Assembly (NCBI RefSeq): GCF_001644665.1
Contig: NZ_CP011393.1
Span: forward strand, 1,696,001 to 1,760,000
Reading direction: 5' to 3'
DNA length: 64,000 nt
From: Fervidobacterium pennivorans
Lineage (GTDB): Bacteria; Thermotogota; Thermotogae; Thermotogales; Fervidobacteriaceae
Shown: positions 38,419-47,731 of the stretch, in pieces
Layout of the letters: each line of letters starts with the position of its first letter
Position numbering within the stretch: the first letter of the stretch is position 1
Translations under genes and position numbers: made by a program
The notes under the pieces: model-generated
Database searches by the model: none
What the model was told of the DNA's origin: nothing
What the model saw: only the letters and a program-made list of their open reading frames with translations

Positions 38419-38467
38419 TAAAATGAGTTGATAATTTTTGAAATTCTAAAAGGAGTTTCATCAAATT

Positions 38468-38546
38468 AACAGCAACGCACGATAATTACTTCCTGTTGTT
38501 GACTCAGGGATTTTGTAAGAAACACGACAGTGCGTTGCTGTTTTTA
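38468..38546 (+). promoter_or_regulatory. long hairpin with T-run between binding-protein and permease genes
   Basis: A perfect 13-bp stem (AACAGCAACGCAC / GTGCGTTGCTGTT) encloses 49 bases and is followed by TTTTT. It resembles an attenuator or partial terminator. The long loop also holds a short CCTG/CAGG repeat. It probably reduces permease expression relative to the binding protein. Confidence 0.7.
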
Positions 38547-38575
38547 TAAAGAAATCTTGTCTTGAGGTAAGGAAG

Positions 38576-39559
38576 GTGAGAGGTTTGAAGTACGTTGCCA
38601 ACAGATTGTTTTTCTTTGTTATAACTCTTTTCTTCGCTCTCACGATTAATTTTATTCTTCCCAGGCTTATGCCAGGTGACCCTGCAGAAAGGATCCTTTC
38701 ACGCTTTGGTCCAAACGTGGACGAAAAAGCTATAGAGGCAATGAGAATAGCCCTTGGTGTAGAAAAAGATAAAAATTTATTATCACAGTTCGTTGATTAC
38801 TTAAAAAACACGATCACAGGGAACTTCGGTATATCTTATCTTCACTATCCCGTCCCGGTGTCACAGGTTCTGAGAAATTCGATTCCATGGACTCTAGGGC
38901 TAGTCGGAACCTCAACAATTTTGAGCTTCTTGCTTGGAACTTTTCTTGGTATATATGCAGGATGGAATAGAGATAAACTGAGTGGCTCTGCGTTACTGGT
39001 ATTTTCACTTTCGTTAAGAGCAATTCCATACTTCTGGTTAGCGATGATAATATTGTACATTTTCGGCTATAAACTTGGATGGTTCCCGTTATCGAATGCT
39101 TACTCTACAACAGAGATTCTAACAGGTTTCAGTTTAGTCTTAAGTGTAATATACCACGCGATACTGCCTAGTATAACACTTATCGTTGCATCCCTTGGAA
39201 GCTGGATACTGACAATGAGAAACAACATGGTGTCTGTTCTTTCAGAAGATTTCATCACCCTAGCGGAAGCAAAAGGTTTGGACGAGAGATATATAATGGT
39301 GCACTACGCGGCAAGAAATGCAATATTGCCGAGTATTACTGCATTTGGTATATCACTCGGTTTCGTCGTCAGTGGAGCCCTATTAACAGAGATAGTGTAT
39401 TCATATCCAGGTGTAGGTTATCAACTTTACAGAGCTGTCCTTAGCCAGGATTTCCCGTTAATACAGGCTATATTCTTCTTTATTTCTCTCTCTGTGCTTT
39501 TAGCGAACCTCATCATGGACTTTGTCTATGCCTTTTTGGATCCACGTGTTAGGGGGTAG
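38576..39559 (+). CDS. oligopeptide-type ABC permease, OppB/DppB family, first set
   Basis: The inner-membrane permease is 327 residues, with an N-terminal helix, the PRLMPGDPAERIL motif and the EAA loop LAEAKGLDERYIMVHYAARNA. The last residues FVYAFLDPRVRG are the standard DppB end. The start is GTG 38576 or TTG 38585, each with a reasonable ribosome site. It pairs with the next gene to form the pore. Confidence 0.92.
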   Translation: MRGLKYVANRLFFFVITLFFALTINFILPRLMPGDPAERILSRFGPNVDEKAIEAMRIALGVEKDKNLLSQFVDYLKNTITGNFGISYLHYPVPVSQVLRNSIPWTLGLVGTSTILSFLLGTFLGIYAGWNRDKLSGSALLVFSLSLRAIPYFWLAMIILYIFGYKLGWFPLSNAYSTTEILTGFSLVLSVIYHAILPSITLIVASLGSWILTMRNNMVSVLSEDFITLAEAKGLDERYIMVHYAARNAILPSITAFGISLGFVVSGALLTEIVYSYPGVGYQLYRAVLSQDFPLIQAIFFFISLSVLLANLIMDFVYAFLDPRVRG

Positions 39560-39564
39560 TTACC

Positions 39565-40371
39565 GTGAAGTGGAAAATAGGGATTGCTATTATTCTCACG
39601 TTCATACTTATGGGAATCTTCGCACCTTTTCTTACAAAGTACGAGCCAAATAAAACGGTTGGAATGCCATACCAACCACCAACCCGGGAGCATCCGCTGG
39701 GAACTGACAGAATGGGGCGTGATATACTCTCTCAGGTCTTCTACGGTGCTCGCCTTTCTCTCACGATAGGCATTTCTACAGGTTTGATAATGACAACAAT
39801 AGCAACTACCGTCGGTATGATAGCGGGTTATTACGGTGGTATTGTAGATAGAATCTTGTCAACTCTAACTGATATATTTCTTGTTATCCCAGGATTGCCG
39901 TTAATGATCGTAATAAGTTCGTACATGCGCGTGAGAGGACCTCTGATGGTGATTTTGGTCATAGCGTTCACAAGCTGGGGTTCTGGTGCAAGGATTATCA
40001 GGTCTCAAATGTTATCGCTCAAGAATAGGGAGTTCGCTCTTGCTTCGAAGGTTATCGGCGAGAATGATTTCTACACAATATTCGTTGAATTGCTTCCGAA
40101 CATGCTTTCGCTCGTTGCCTCTATTTTTTTCAGTTCCGTTCTTTATGCGATAATCGGCGAAGCTTCTTTGTCTTTCTTGGGCCTCAGTGATGTGAGTAAA
40201 ATTACGTGGGGGACGATGTTATATTGGGCGCAGAATGCAAATGCGTTGTTAAACGGCATGTGGTATTGGGTTCTTGCCCCTGGGCTTTGCATACTACTCC
40301 TTGGTACAGCGTTCGCACTTATCAGTTTTTCGATAGATGAAATCACAAATCCAAGGCTAAGGGCCAGATAA
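39565..40371 (+). CDS. oligopeptide-type ABC permease, OppC/DppC family, first set
   Basis: The 268-residue permease has the family markers HPLGTDRMGRDILSQVFYGAR near the N-terminus, the pore-region pattern TTVGMIAGYYGG and ASLSFLGLSD near the end, and it finishes DEITNPRLRAR. It starts at GTG, 5 bases after the DppB stop, after AGGGGGTAG. It forms the membrane channel with the preceding permease. Confidence 0.92.
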   Translation: MKWKIGIAIILTFILMGIFAPFLTKYEPNKTVGMPYQPPTREHPLGTDRMGRDILSQVFYGARLSLTIGISTGLIMTTIATTVGMIAGYYGGIVDRILSTLTDIFLVIPGLPLMIVISSYMRVRGPLMVILVIAFTSWGSGARIIRSQMLSLKNREFALASKVIGENDFYTIFVELLPNMLSLVASIFFSSVLYAIIGEASLSFLGLSDVSKITWGTMLYWAQNANALLNGMWYWVLAPGLCILLLGTAFALISFSIDEITNPRLRAR

Positions 40372-40407
40372 GGTGGAAAGAATAAAGAATTGAGTAGAGG
40401 TGATACT

Positions 40408-41361
40408 GTGTTTGAAATAAAAGAGCTCAACGCTGGATATGAGTTCAGGAATAGGTTCGTACACGCTGTTAGAAATGTCTCACTTACTGTCGAAGAAGGG
40501 GACTTCTATGGGATCGCAGGCGAGTCAGGTTGCGGAAAATCTACGTTAGTGCTGGCCGCACTGAAATTGCTAAAAAAACCTGGAAAAATACTGTCCGGTC
40601 AGGTTTTGCTGGATGGTGTAGACGTTCTGTCTTTACCGGACGAAACGTTAAGAAAAATACGATGGAAGAGGCTTTCACTGGTTACACAGAGTTCTATGAA
40701 TTCGCTGAACCCTGTCAAAAGGATAAAAGACCAAATGGCGGATGTGCTAATTAGGAACCATGGTTTTTCGAAAAGTGATGCATATAACTTGGTAAAAGAG
40801 AAATTGCAGTTGGTTGGGATTACCGCTGACCGCATGGAAAGTTATCCGCACCAGTTGTCTGGTGGCATGAGGCAACGTGTAGTTATTGCCATGGCACTGC
40901 TCTTATCACCGAGCGTTGTTGTAATGGATGAGCCGACAACAGCTCTCGATGTTGTGGTGCAAAGGTCTATACTTCAGCAAATCGAAGAGCTTAGAAAAAA
41001 GGAAAATTTTTCAACAATTTTTATCACACATGATATATCTCTATTATTCGAGCTTGCGAGTAAGATATCAATCATGTACGCAGGAGAACTTGTCGAGATC
41101 GGCCTTGCCAGAGATGTTTACACAAGACCGATGCATCCCTACACAAAAGGGCTTATCGAAGCATTACCAAGCATTTCAAAAGATTTGGATTCCTACAAGA
41201 GCATACCTGGTCGACCTGTCGACCTAGCAATACCAATACAAGGATGCCCATTCAAGGAACGATGTCCTTACGCTTTCGAACGTTGTGCAGTTGAAAAACC
41301 GCAGATGAGATACATTGAACTCGACGGAAATGGCAGGTGGGTTTCGTGTCATCTGTACTGA
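40408..41361 (+). CDS. oligopeptide-type ABC transporter ATPase, OppD/DppD family, first set
   Basis: The cytoplasmic ATPase has 317 residues, with Walker A GESGCGKST, ABC signature LSGGMRQRV, Walker B VVMDEPTTALD and the His switch ITHD. The C-terminal oligopeptide-transporter domain with four Cys (CPFKERCPYAFERC ... C) probably binds an Fe-S cluster, as in DppD. The start is GTG 40408 after GAGGTGAT; the TTG six codons upstream is less likely. The end overlaps the next gene. Confidence 0.93.
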   Translation: MFEIKELNAGYEFRNRFVHAVRNVSLTVEEGDFYGIAGESGCGKSTLVLAALKLLKKPGKILSGQVLLDGVDVLSLPDETLRKIRWKRLSLVTQSSMNSLNPVKRIKDQMADVLIRNHGFSKSDAYNLVKEKLQLVGITADRMESYPHQLSGGMRQRVVIAMALLLSPSVVVMDEPTTALDVVVQRSILQQIEELRKKENFSTIFITHDISLLFELASKISIMYAGELVEIGLARDVYTRPMHPYTKGLIEALPSISKDLDSYKSIPGRPVDLAIPIQGCPFKERCPYAFERCAVEKPQMRYIELDGNGRWVSCHLY

Positions 41362-42293
41362 AGGTAGAAAACCTAAAGAAAGAATTTTCAATTAGAAAGG
41401 GATTTAATATACTTACAGTAAAAGCACTTAGAGGTGTCGATCTGGACCTTAAAGAAAATGAGATAGTCTCAATAGTTGGGGAAAGTGGATGTGGCAAGAC
41501 CACCCTACTAAGAGTTTTGGCAAGGATATATGAACCAACAGCTGGAAAGATTTTCCTATTTGGTAGAGAATTACCTAAAAAGCTTGGAAGGAAAGAGGAA
41601 CTCGAATTCAGAAAGAACGTACAAATGGTTTTTCAAGATCCCTTTGCCTCTCTCAACCCCACAAAAACCATTGCACATATGTTGGAAAGGCCTCTGAAGA
41701 TTCATAAGATACAAAATAAGCAGCAAGTTATCGAGGATGTACTCCACGAAGTTGAACTGACACCTGTTGAGAGCTACCTGGAAAAGTATCCACATGAGCT
41801 TTCTGGGGGGCAAAGGCAACGCGTTGTGTTTGCGCGAGCTATTATAACTAAACCGAGAATAATCTTGGCAGACGAACCAACTTCTATGTTAGATGTCTCC
41901 ATAAAGTCAGGTATTTTAAATCTGATGTTGAAACTTAGGAATGACTATAAGATAGCATTCCTACATGTTACGCATGACCTAGCCGCAGCAAAATATGTAT
42001 CCGATAGGATAATGGTTATGTACGCAGGTATCGTCGTTGAAGAAGGCAATGCAAAAGAAGTCGTGAATAACCCACTGCATCCTTACACAAAATTGTTGAA
42101 AGAGGCGGCACCCGACCCTGAAAAAGTTTCGGCCACTAATTTTATCGATGCAGGTGAACCTCCGAGTTTGATAAATCCCCCGCCTGGATGTCCTTTCGCG
42201 CCACGATGTAAGTTCGCCAGACCTGAATGTAGCAAAGAGGTAGATTTTGTGGAAGTTGAAGGAAGAAAAGTTAGGTGTGTACTTTATAGATAG
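41346..42293 (+). CDS. oligopeptide-type ABC transporter ATPase, OppF/DppF family, first set
   Basis: The 315-residue second ATPase has GESGCGKTTLLRV (Walker A), LSGGQRQRV (signature), LADEPTSMLD (Walker B) and VTHD (switch). The C-terminal CPFAPRCKFARPEC Cys cluster follows. It starts at GTG 41346, inside the end of the DppD gene, after AGGTGG. Its TAG directly abuts the stop of the convergent kinase gene. Confidence 0.92.
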   Translation: MSSVLKVENLKKEFSIRKGFNILTVKALRGVDLDLKENEIVSIVGESGCGKTTLLRVLARIYEPTAGKIFLFGRELPKKLGRKEELEFRKNVQMVFQDPFASLNPTKTIAHMLERPLKIHKIQNKQQVIEDVLHEVELTPVESYLEKYPHELSGGQRQRVVFARAIITKPRIILADEPTSMLDVSIKSGILNLMLKLRNDYKIAFLHVTHDLAAAKYVSDRIMVMYAGIVVEEGNAKEVVNNPLHPYTKLLKEAAPDPEKVSATNFIDAGEPPSLINPPPGCPFAPRCKFARPECSKEVDFVEVEGRKVRCVLYR

Positions 42294-43169
42294 TTAATGA
42301 GGTTCTTCCGCAAAGAACTTCACGTTGAGTCCCAGCTCAACGTGAAGTTTTTTATCAACAACCTCGGTATTGAAATCTTCGAGCTTTTGCTGAAAAGTGT
42401 TTTTGAAATACTCATTCTTGAACATTCCACCGAAGAGGTATATATCCTTAATGTTCTCTTTCTTAGCAAGTTGACGTACTTTTAACGTAAAACGGTTTAC
42501 CTGGGACTCGATAACGTGTTTTGTAAGATCAGTCAACGGTATCGAAGATGCAAACGATGCGATTTTCGATTTGAAGTCCTTTCTCAGTTGTAGATTCGTC
42601 AATTCATATGGTGACGAAAAACCGTAGAAAAACTTTAGGCTATCAAAAACAGGGTCGTAGTCGTGTATACCGTCGATATAATCACAGTATCGTTCTATTA
42701 TTTCCAAGACAATTCTAAAAGCTCCCGCTTCGTCTCCGAATAGATGGCCCCATCCACCTACACGTGTTCCTCTATTCGAAATAGCAATGCTGCCTGTGCC
42801 GCAAATGACAATTATCCCCGGCTTTTCTCTCAACAACAAAAGTCTAAGCGCTTCTATATCGGATAATACAATAACATGCACTTTGAAAAGGGCTTTCACA
42901 AGATTTTCGAAATTTTTCTTTCTCTTCTCATTGCCCGCCCCTGATACCGAGCATATAACTGTGCTTATATCATTCTGCGTTTCAAAAAAATGATTAATTC
43001 GATTTTTTATTTCATTCAAAACAATCAACTGTTGCTTAATTGTAGTTGCAGTTAAGTTAAGACCATATTCAACAATGGATTCGTAAACAATTTTGTTGTT
43101 TTGACTTTCCAGTAAGCAAAACTTTGTGGTCGTTCCCCCACCGTCTATTGACAAGACCAGCTTTGACAT
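42294..43169 (-). CDS. BadF/BadG/BcrA ATPase-family amino-sugar kinase (MurK/NagK-like)
   Basis: The 291-residue ASKHA-fold kinase has the phosphate loop DGGGTTTKFCLLE at the N-terminus, VCSVSGAGNEKR, IVICGTGSIAISNRG and GGWGHLFGDEAGAFRI. This set is typical of N-acetylglucosamine kinases and of the Clostridium acetobutylicum MurK, which phosphorylates MurNAc and GlcNAc. As the last gene after namZ, nagZ, murQ and gntR, it should turn free MurNAc or GlcNAc into 6-phosphates. The ATG is at 43169 after AAAGAGG. The 3' end carries a hairpin that also serves the opposite strand. Confidence 0.86.
   Translation of the reverse strand: MSKLVLSIDGGGTTTKFCLLESQNNKIVYESIVEYGLNLTATTIKQQLIVLNEIKNRINHFFETQNDISTVICSVSGAGNEKRKKNFENLVKALFKVHVIVLSDIEALRLLLLREKPGIIVICGTGSIAISNRGTRVGGWGHLFGDEAGAFRIVLEIIERYCDYIDGIHDYDPVFDSLKFFYGFSSPYELTNLQLRKDFKSKIASFASSIPLTDLTKHVIESQVNRFTLKVRQLAKKENIKDIYLFGGMFKNEYFKNTFQQKLEDFNTEVVDKKLHVELGLNVKFFAEEPH
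42316..42353 (+). terminator. terminator of the first transporter operon, inside the coding end of the convergent kinase gene
   Basis: A perfect 14-bp stem (AACTTCACGTTGAG / CTCAACGTGAAGTT) with loop TCCCAG is followed on the + strand by six T residues. It lies 22 bases after the OppF-type stop, and read on the - strand it encodes the kinase residues KLHVELGLNVKFF. Confidence 0.88.
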
Positions 43170-43190
43170 TACTATCAAACCTCTTTTTCT

Positions 43191-43910
43191 TCATTTCCGG
43201 ATAACTCTGAATTTGTATTCGTCTCCTCTGTATACTGACAGAACATATTCAACACATTTGCCAGTCTCGGTGTACGTGTATCTTTTTCTCAGTATCGCAC
43301 ACTCACCATGCTTGATGTTCAAAAGTTGTGCTTCCTCTTTTGAAACCTTAGTAACTTCAAGGATCTCTTCTGCGTAAGAAAGCATGATTGAAAGTTCGTC
43401 TTGCAAAAAATGGTAAAGCGAAGAAGTTTCCATGTCTTTGTGGAGAATATTGAGTATCCTGAGATCTACAGAAGGGTTTAGATACGCCGATTCTATCGCT
43501 ATAGGTTTGCCATCGATGTACCTGACACGTTTTAACAGAACTACCAAGGTTCCAGCTGGTAAACCGAACTGCTCTTGAGCTTCCAGAGGAACACTCACGA
43601 GCTTGTTTTCCAAAACTTTCGAGCTTACTTTCTTTCCTTTCATCTCGTCCGTGAAACCCGTCAGCCTGGTCAATTCTTCTTCACTCTCTACTCTCTTGAT
43701 AAAAGTACCACTGCCTTTGGAACGAACAATCAAACCTTCGCGTCTGAGCTGTTCTAACGCATTCCTTACCGTGATTCTACTTGCCTTGAACTCTTTGCAC
43801 AACTCCATTTCAGGAGGTAGTTTTCCATCTTTATAATACCCGTTAAGAATCCTTGTTCTTAACTCGGAATAAATCTTGTAATACAAAGGAAGCGCAGGGT
43901 TGTTTATCAA
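43191..43910 (-). CDS. GntR-family regulator, HutC/UTRA subgroup (NagR-like)
   Basis: The 239-residue protein has a winged helix at the N-terminus (LPPEMELCKEFKASRITVRNALEQLRREGLI, then the wing SKGSGTF) and a UTRA effector domain (about 90-235). UTRA domains of NagR and DasR bind GlcN-6-P or GlcNAc-6-P, which would suit this cluster. It takes the place of MurR, the usual regulator of MurNAc genes in Bacillus. It overlaps murQ by 4 bases. Its operator was not identified in the intergenic regions. Confidence 0.9.
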   Translation of the reverse strand: MINNPALPLYYKIYSELRTRILNGYYKDGKLPPEMELCKEFKASRITVRNALEQLRREGLIVRSKGSGTFIKRVESEEELTRLTGFTDEMKGKKVSSKVLENKLVSVPLEAQEQFGLPAGTLVVLLKRVRYIDGKPIAIESAYLNPSVDLRILNILHKDMETSSLYHFLQDELSIMLSYAEEILEVTKVSKEEAQLLNIKHGECAILRKRYTYTETGKCVEYVLSVYRGDEYKFRVIRK

Positions 43911-44872
43911 GATCTCTCCTCCTTTTTAATATTTTGAGCTTCTTCTACTTGGCTTGTGCTTATGTGTCTCATCACATGTGTAATACTACCGTAGTTTTCC
44001 AAAAGAACTTCACATTCGTTTTTGGATTTTCCAGTTAATATCATTAAGATAGCTACTTTCGTATTATTATCGGCAATTTTCAGATGTTCAGAAGCAGTTC
44101 TGTAATCCACACCCGTTACTTTCATAATTATTCGGATCGCCCTTTCTTTCAGCTTTTCATTGAGAACAAGAACGTCAACCATCTGATTTTTGTAAACTTT
44201 CCCAAGCTTAACCATCGTTGTCGTACTAATCATATTCAAAACCATCTTCTGCGATGTTCCAGCCTTCATCCTTGTACTGCCGGCTATTACCTCTGGGCCT
44301 GTTTTAATTGAAATCACGATGTCCGCATACTCCGCTAAGGCTGGTTTTGAAACGTTGCAAATTAAAACCGTTCTGGCGCCATGTTCTCTTGCAACATCGA
44401 GCACACCTCCGACGTAAGGTGTTCTTCCACTTGCTGTAATACCTATGACTACATCTCTACTCGATATAGTAACTTTTCGAGCATCCTCCCTACCAAGTTC
44501 GAAGTTGTCCTCAACAGCTTCGACTGATCTTTTCAAAGCTTCCTCGCCTCCAGCAATTAATGGAACAAATACATCAGGTGGCATTCCGAAGGTGGGAACC
44601 ACTTCAACTGCGTCGAGGTAGCCTATCCGACCGCTTGTTCCCGCACCCGCGTATATTACTCTTCCCTTATCCTTTATCGCTTCAACGCAAAAGTCGACGA
44701 CTTTCGCAATTTTATCAAGAACCTCCGAAACAGCCAATGCAACCTTCCTGTCCTCATCGTTTATTATCCTCAATATGCTGAGTGTGTCAAGTTGGTCTAT
44801 GTTCTCTGTCAAAGGATTTGGTTTCTCTGTTTCCAGTTCTTCAAAGGATGACTTTTTTGAAAAATTTATCAT
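43907..44872 (-). CDS. murQ: N-acetylmuramic acid 6-phosphate etherase
   Basis: MurQ removes D-lactate from MurNAc-6-P to give GlcNAc-6-P, the key step of MurNAc recycling. The SIS domain carries YAGAGTSGRIGYLDAVEVVPTFG with the catalytic Glu, then VIGITASGRTPYVGGVLDVAR and AGSTRMKAGTSQKMVLNMIST. The C-terminal helical part includes TGVDYRTASEHL. The length is 321 residues. The ATG overlaps the nagZ stop and the TGA overlaps the gntR start, so the three genes form one message. No PTS transporter (MurP) is present. Confidence 0.95.
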   Translation of the reverse strand: MINFSKKSSFEELETEKPNPLTENIDQLDTLSILRIINDEDRKVALAVSEVLDKIAKVVDFCVEAIKDKGRVIYAGAGTSGRIGYLDAVEVVPTFGMPPDVFVPLIAGGEEALKRSVEAVEDNFELGREDARKVTISSRDVVIGITASGRTPYVGGVLDVAREHGARTVLICNVSKPALAEYADIVISIKTGPEVIAGSTRMKAGTSQKMVLNMISTTTMVKLGKVYKNQMVDVLVLNEKLKERAIRIIMKVTGVDYRTASEHLKIADNNTKVAILMILTGKSKNECEVLLENYGSITHVMRHISTSQVEEAQNIKKEERS

Positions 44873-46371
44873 AAAAGCACCTCTCTTTCTTTAAAAGGTA
44901 GAATTCCTGTAGCTTTTACTTTACCAGTTAAAACTTTCAGAAGAGCTTCTTGCTGTACCACAAGGTTTCCGTACGTAGCTATCGAATTTCTAACAAGCAG
45001 TGCATCGTAAGGATTTCTCAGAGCAACCAAAAGAACGTTGGCATATTTCTCCAGTTCCATAATAAAGTGTTTTAGAACGTCGCTTCGATAGGCATCGTAA
45101 GTGAATAACAAAATATGTTTTCCTTTCATCTCCTCTAAACTTGGCAAATTTTTCTCAGAGAACCACGAATACCTTACAGTAAAGTGTTTTGCCAGTTCCA
45201 GAACAATCTTCGGTACATTGTCATCCGGATTATCGCTGACAGGCGAGAACGGTGGGTTGACCATTGTAAGTATAGCATCTACCTCATTCAAAGGAATCTC
45301 CAAATTCTCTTGTCGAACGAATGTAACCGACCTTTCTGCAACTGTTTTCATTAAACTTTGATGTTCCTCGCAATTTACAATCTCAATTGATGGACGGTTT
45401 ATATTCTGGACAGACTCTATAACTCTTATAACCTTTTCAAGTGTTTTAGATAATTTTGTCCTTAATGTCTGGTCACGATTTACAATTTCTTTGAAACCTT
45501 TAAACGCACGCAGCTGTAACTCTGGTTCATGGCAGATGGCCAACACATCGTTTCCAGCATCAAATGCCAACTTTACCCTATCTTCAACAGAGAATTTGCT
45601 CACACCACCCATCAACAAATCGTCAGACACTATAAGGCCCTGAAAGTTTAGCACCTTTCTGGCAATTCCTTGTACAACCTCTTTTGACAACGATGCAGGA
45701 AGTGCGTCACTTTGGATCGAACGTACGTAAACGTGCGACGGCATTAGTGCATCAGCGTTTAATCTTTTAAAAGGTAATAAGTCGAAGCTGAAAAGTTCAT
45801 CGTACGACTTGTCGAGAACTGGTAAATCGTAATGAGGGTCGACAGAAACACTACCAAGCCCTGGAAAGTGTTTTAAGCAGGTCACGACATTTGCATTTCT
45901 TGAACCTTCTAAGAATGCTGAGGCAAAAGCTATTACAGTACTGGCATCGTCCCCGAAAGACCTCGTACCTATCACAGGATTGAACGGATCGGTGTTGATA
46001 TCGACAACCGGTGCCAAGTTAAAATCGATACCTACCGCCTTTAATTCTAAGGACATTGCATTTACTGCACGCTCAACTAATTGAGGATCACCGGTTGCAG
46101 CACAAGCCATGGCACTTGGCAACGTTGAAAAACCGTCCTTGAGTCTGAGAACACTACCACCTTCCTGGTCTACGGCAAAAACAGGACGGTAACCGAGAAA
46201 ATTTGAAATATCCTCCGTTAATTTCTTTACTTGTTCCGGCGTTGAGATATTTCTTGAAAAAAGAATAACAAATCCAGGTCTAATTTCATTCAGGAGCTTT
46301 TTTGTTTCTTTGGTTAGCTCTTTTCCGTATATTCCTATCATAAAAACCTTGCCTGCGTCTGCTTCCAACAT
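44869..46371 (-). CDS. nagZ: beta-N-acetylglucosaminidase NagZ, glycoside hydrolase family 3
   Basis: NagZ removes terminal GlcNAc from GlcNAc-MurNAc fragments. The GH3 barrel has AVDQEGGSVLRL, CLKHFPGLGSVSVDPHYDLP with the Asp/His dyad of NagZ enzymes, and the nucleophile in LIVSDDLLMGGV. A C-terminal domain of about 170 residues follows, as in two-domain Bacillus NagZ. There is no signal peptide: the chain starts MLEADAGKVFMIGIYG, so the enzyme is cytoplasmic. The ATG at 46371 is chosen after GGTGG; the frame opens at a GTG seven codons earlier. It lies between namZ and murQ. Confidence 0.92.
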   Translation of the reverse strand: MLEADAGKVFMIGIYGKELTKETKKLLNEIRPGFVILFSRNISTPEQVKKLTEDISNFLGYRPVFAVDQEGGSVLRLKDGFSTLPSAMACAATGDPQLVERAVNAMSLELKAVGIDFNLAPVVDINTDPFNPVIGTRSFGDDASTVIAFASAFLEGSRNANVVTCLKHFPGLGSVSVDPHYDLPVLDKSYDELFSFDLLPFKRLNADALMPSHVYVRSIQSDALPASLSKEVVQGIARKVLNFQGLIVSDDLLMGGVSKFSVEDRVKLAFDAGNDVLAICHEPELQLRAFKGFKEIVNRDQTLRTKLSKTLEKVIRVIESVQNINRPSIEIVNCEEHQSLMKTVAERSVTFVRQENLEIPLNEVDAILTMVNPPFSPVSDNPDDNVPKIVLELAKHFTVRYSWFSEKNLPSLEEMKGKHILLFTYDAYRSDVLKHFIMELEKYANVLLVALRNPYDALLVRNSIATYGNLVVQQEALLKVLTGKVKATGILPFKEREVLL

Positions 46372-46418
46372 AGTTTTCCACCCACTACTCACGAGATTAA
46401 TTTGTTCTTTTCCTTGTA

Positions 46419-47513
46419 CTAATCTTCGTTTTTGTAGAGGAGCACATCAGATATGAATTCAAAATAGTCATTCAAATTAAAATTCAGTAACTGATCCTTG
46501 CTTTCCATAAAATTCTCGACACCAGCAAGCATGTCTATCCTCTTATTGTTCACCTCAAATTGTTCGTAGCCTTGCAAGTATTCAAGAATAGCAACTGCTA
46601 CTTCGAAAAAATTATCTTCCGGACTGGGAACAAATTCCAAACCGTTACAAACTTGATACGCATACTCTCGGAACTGCGGAATGAATTGCCTTTTTCTAAA
46701 GAGCATATTCGGAAACTTACCCTTAAGATAAGTGTACATTTCATCTTCGTCCAACCAAGGAGCACCGATGAATTCAAAAGGTTTAGTTGTACCCCTACCA
46801 ACACTGAGGTTGGTAGCCTCAAAAAGACACAACCCAGCATAACAAATAAGTGAAGAAAAAGTTGGTAAGTTTGGGGACGGAACATTCCAAAAAGTATCAA
46901 TTTTTGAAAAGTCTTCTCCGCTCCAGCCGACACATTTGATAATATCGATTTCCACGTCAAGTCCAAAGAACTTTTTATAGTACAGTGCCAATTCACCTGT
47001 TGAAAGACCATATCTAACTGGCAGCTCATAAGCGCCTACAATAGAATTAAGTGTTTGTGGAATCCTTGGACCGAAAAACCTCCTGCCAAGCGGATTAAAT
47101 CTATCGAGCACTACTAATTTCTTTCTACACTTTGCACACGCCTTAACAACCTCAGCCAGCGCATAGATGAAAGTGTAGTATCGTAAACCTACGTCTTGAA
47201 TGTCGTAAATAACCACATCTACATCGTGTAACAAATCACAGTCCAAGGTGAACCTGGAACCGTAAATACTTGTGACCGGGATCCTGTAGCGAGGATGTAT
47301 GAAATCCTCTATCTTTTGCCCATCAGCATTTAAGAACAATCCGTGCTCTGGAGTAAAAATTCTAACAACTTTTATTGCAGAGCGCATCAGTATGTCAAGC
47401 AAATGTTCCCCTTTTTGATTTACTGATGAGTAGTTAATTACGAGCGCTATATTGGATGCTTTGAGTTTTTCAATGTCTAATACATCGATACCGTTTAAAA
47501 CTCTTTTCTTCAT
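46419..47513 (-). CDS. namZ: exo-beta-N-acetylmuramidase NamZ (DUF1343, YbbC-like, GH171)
   Basis: NamZ cleaves MurNAc from the non-reducing ends of peptidoglycan glycans, as shown for Bacillus subtilis YbbC. The 364 residues contain FTPEHGLFLNADGQ, VVIYDIQDVGLRYYTFI, VVLDRFNPLGRRFFGP, RYGLSTGELALYY and ATNLSVGRGTTKPFEFIGAPW, all diagnostic. The ATG at 47513 follows GGGTGATG. No signal peptide is visible, whereas B. subtilis YbbC is secreted. It is first in the nagZ-murQ operon and divergent from the second transporter. Confidence 0.9.
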   Translation of the reverse strand: MKKRVLNGIDVLDIEKLKASNIALVINYSSVNQKGEHLLDILMRSAIKVVRIFTPEHGLFLNADGQKIEDFIHPRYRIPVTSIYGSRFTLDCDLLHDVDVVIYDIQDVGLRYYTFIYALAEVVKACAKCRKKLVVLDRFNPLGRRFFGPRIPQTLNSIVGAYELPVRYGLSTGELALYYKKFFGLDVEIDIIKCVGWSGEDFSKIDTFWNVPSPNLPTFSSLICYAGLCLFEATNLSVGRGTTKPFEFIGAPWLDEDEMYTYLKGKFPNMLFRKRQFIPQFREYAYQVCNGLEFVPSPEDNFFEVAVAILEYLQGYEQFEVNNKRIDMLAGVENFMESKDQLLNFNLNDYFEFISDVLLYKNED

Positions 47514-47670
47514 GACATCACCCATTCGAAAGGACTTATTTAAGAAGCTATATAAATGATATAACAAAGAAGCATATGTACAATATGTTGTTTTTATGAT
47601 ATTACAGCAAATATTGGCAAATAATATTCCTTAAGTGATCTATTCTACAGCTTTCTCATTTTTTCTGATT

Positions 47671-47698
47671 TTGCAAAAAACAAACAAAGTTCTATAAT
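47671..47698 (+). promoter_or_regulatory. likely promoter of the second transporter operon
   Basis: TTGCAA (47671-47676) and TATAAT (47693-47698) are separated by 16 bases and lie 34 bases before the binding-protein start. The 218-base gap to divergent namZ also holds repeated AT-rich motifs that could bind a regulator. Confidence 0.6.
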
Positions 47699-47731
47699 TT
47701 TGGTGGACACTTCCAAGGGGGTGAGTAGAGT

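Noticed and set aside
38461-38546. Riboswitch between the first-set binding protein and DppB genes
   Set aside because: It has one long stem with a mostly unstructured loop and matches no known riboswitch core that I recognise; attenuator is simpler.
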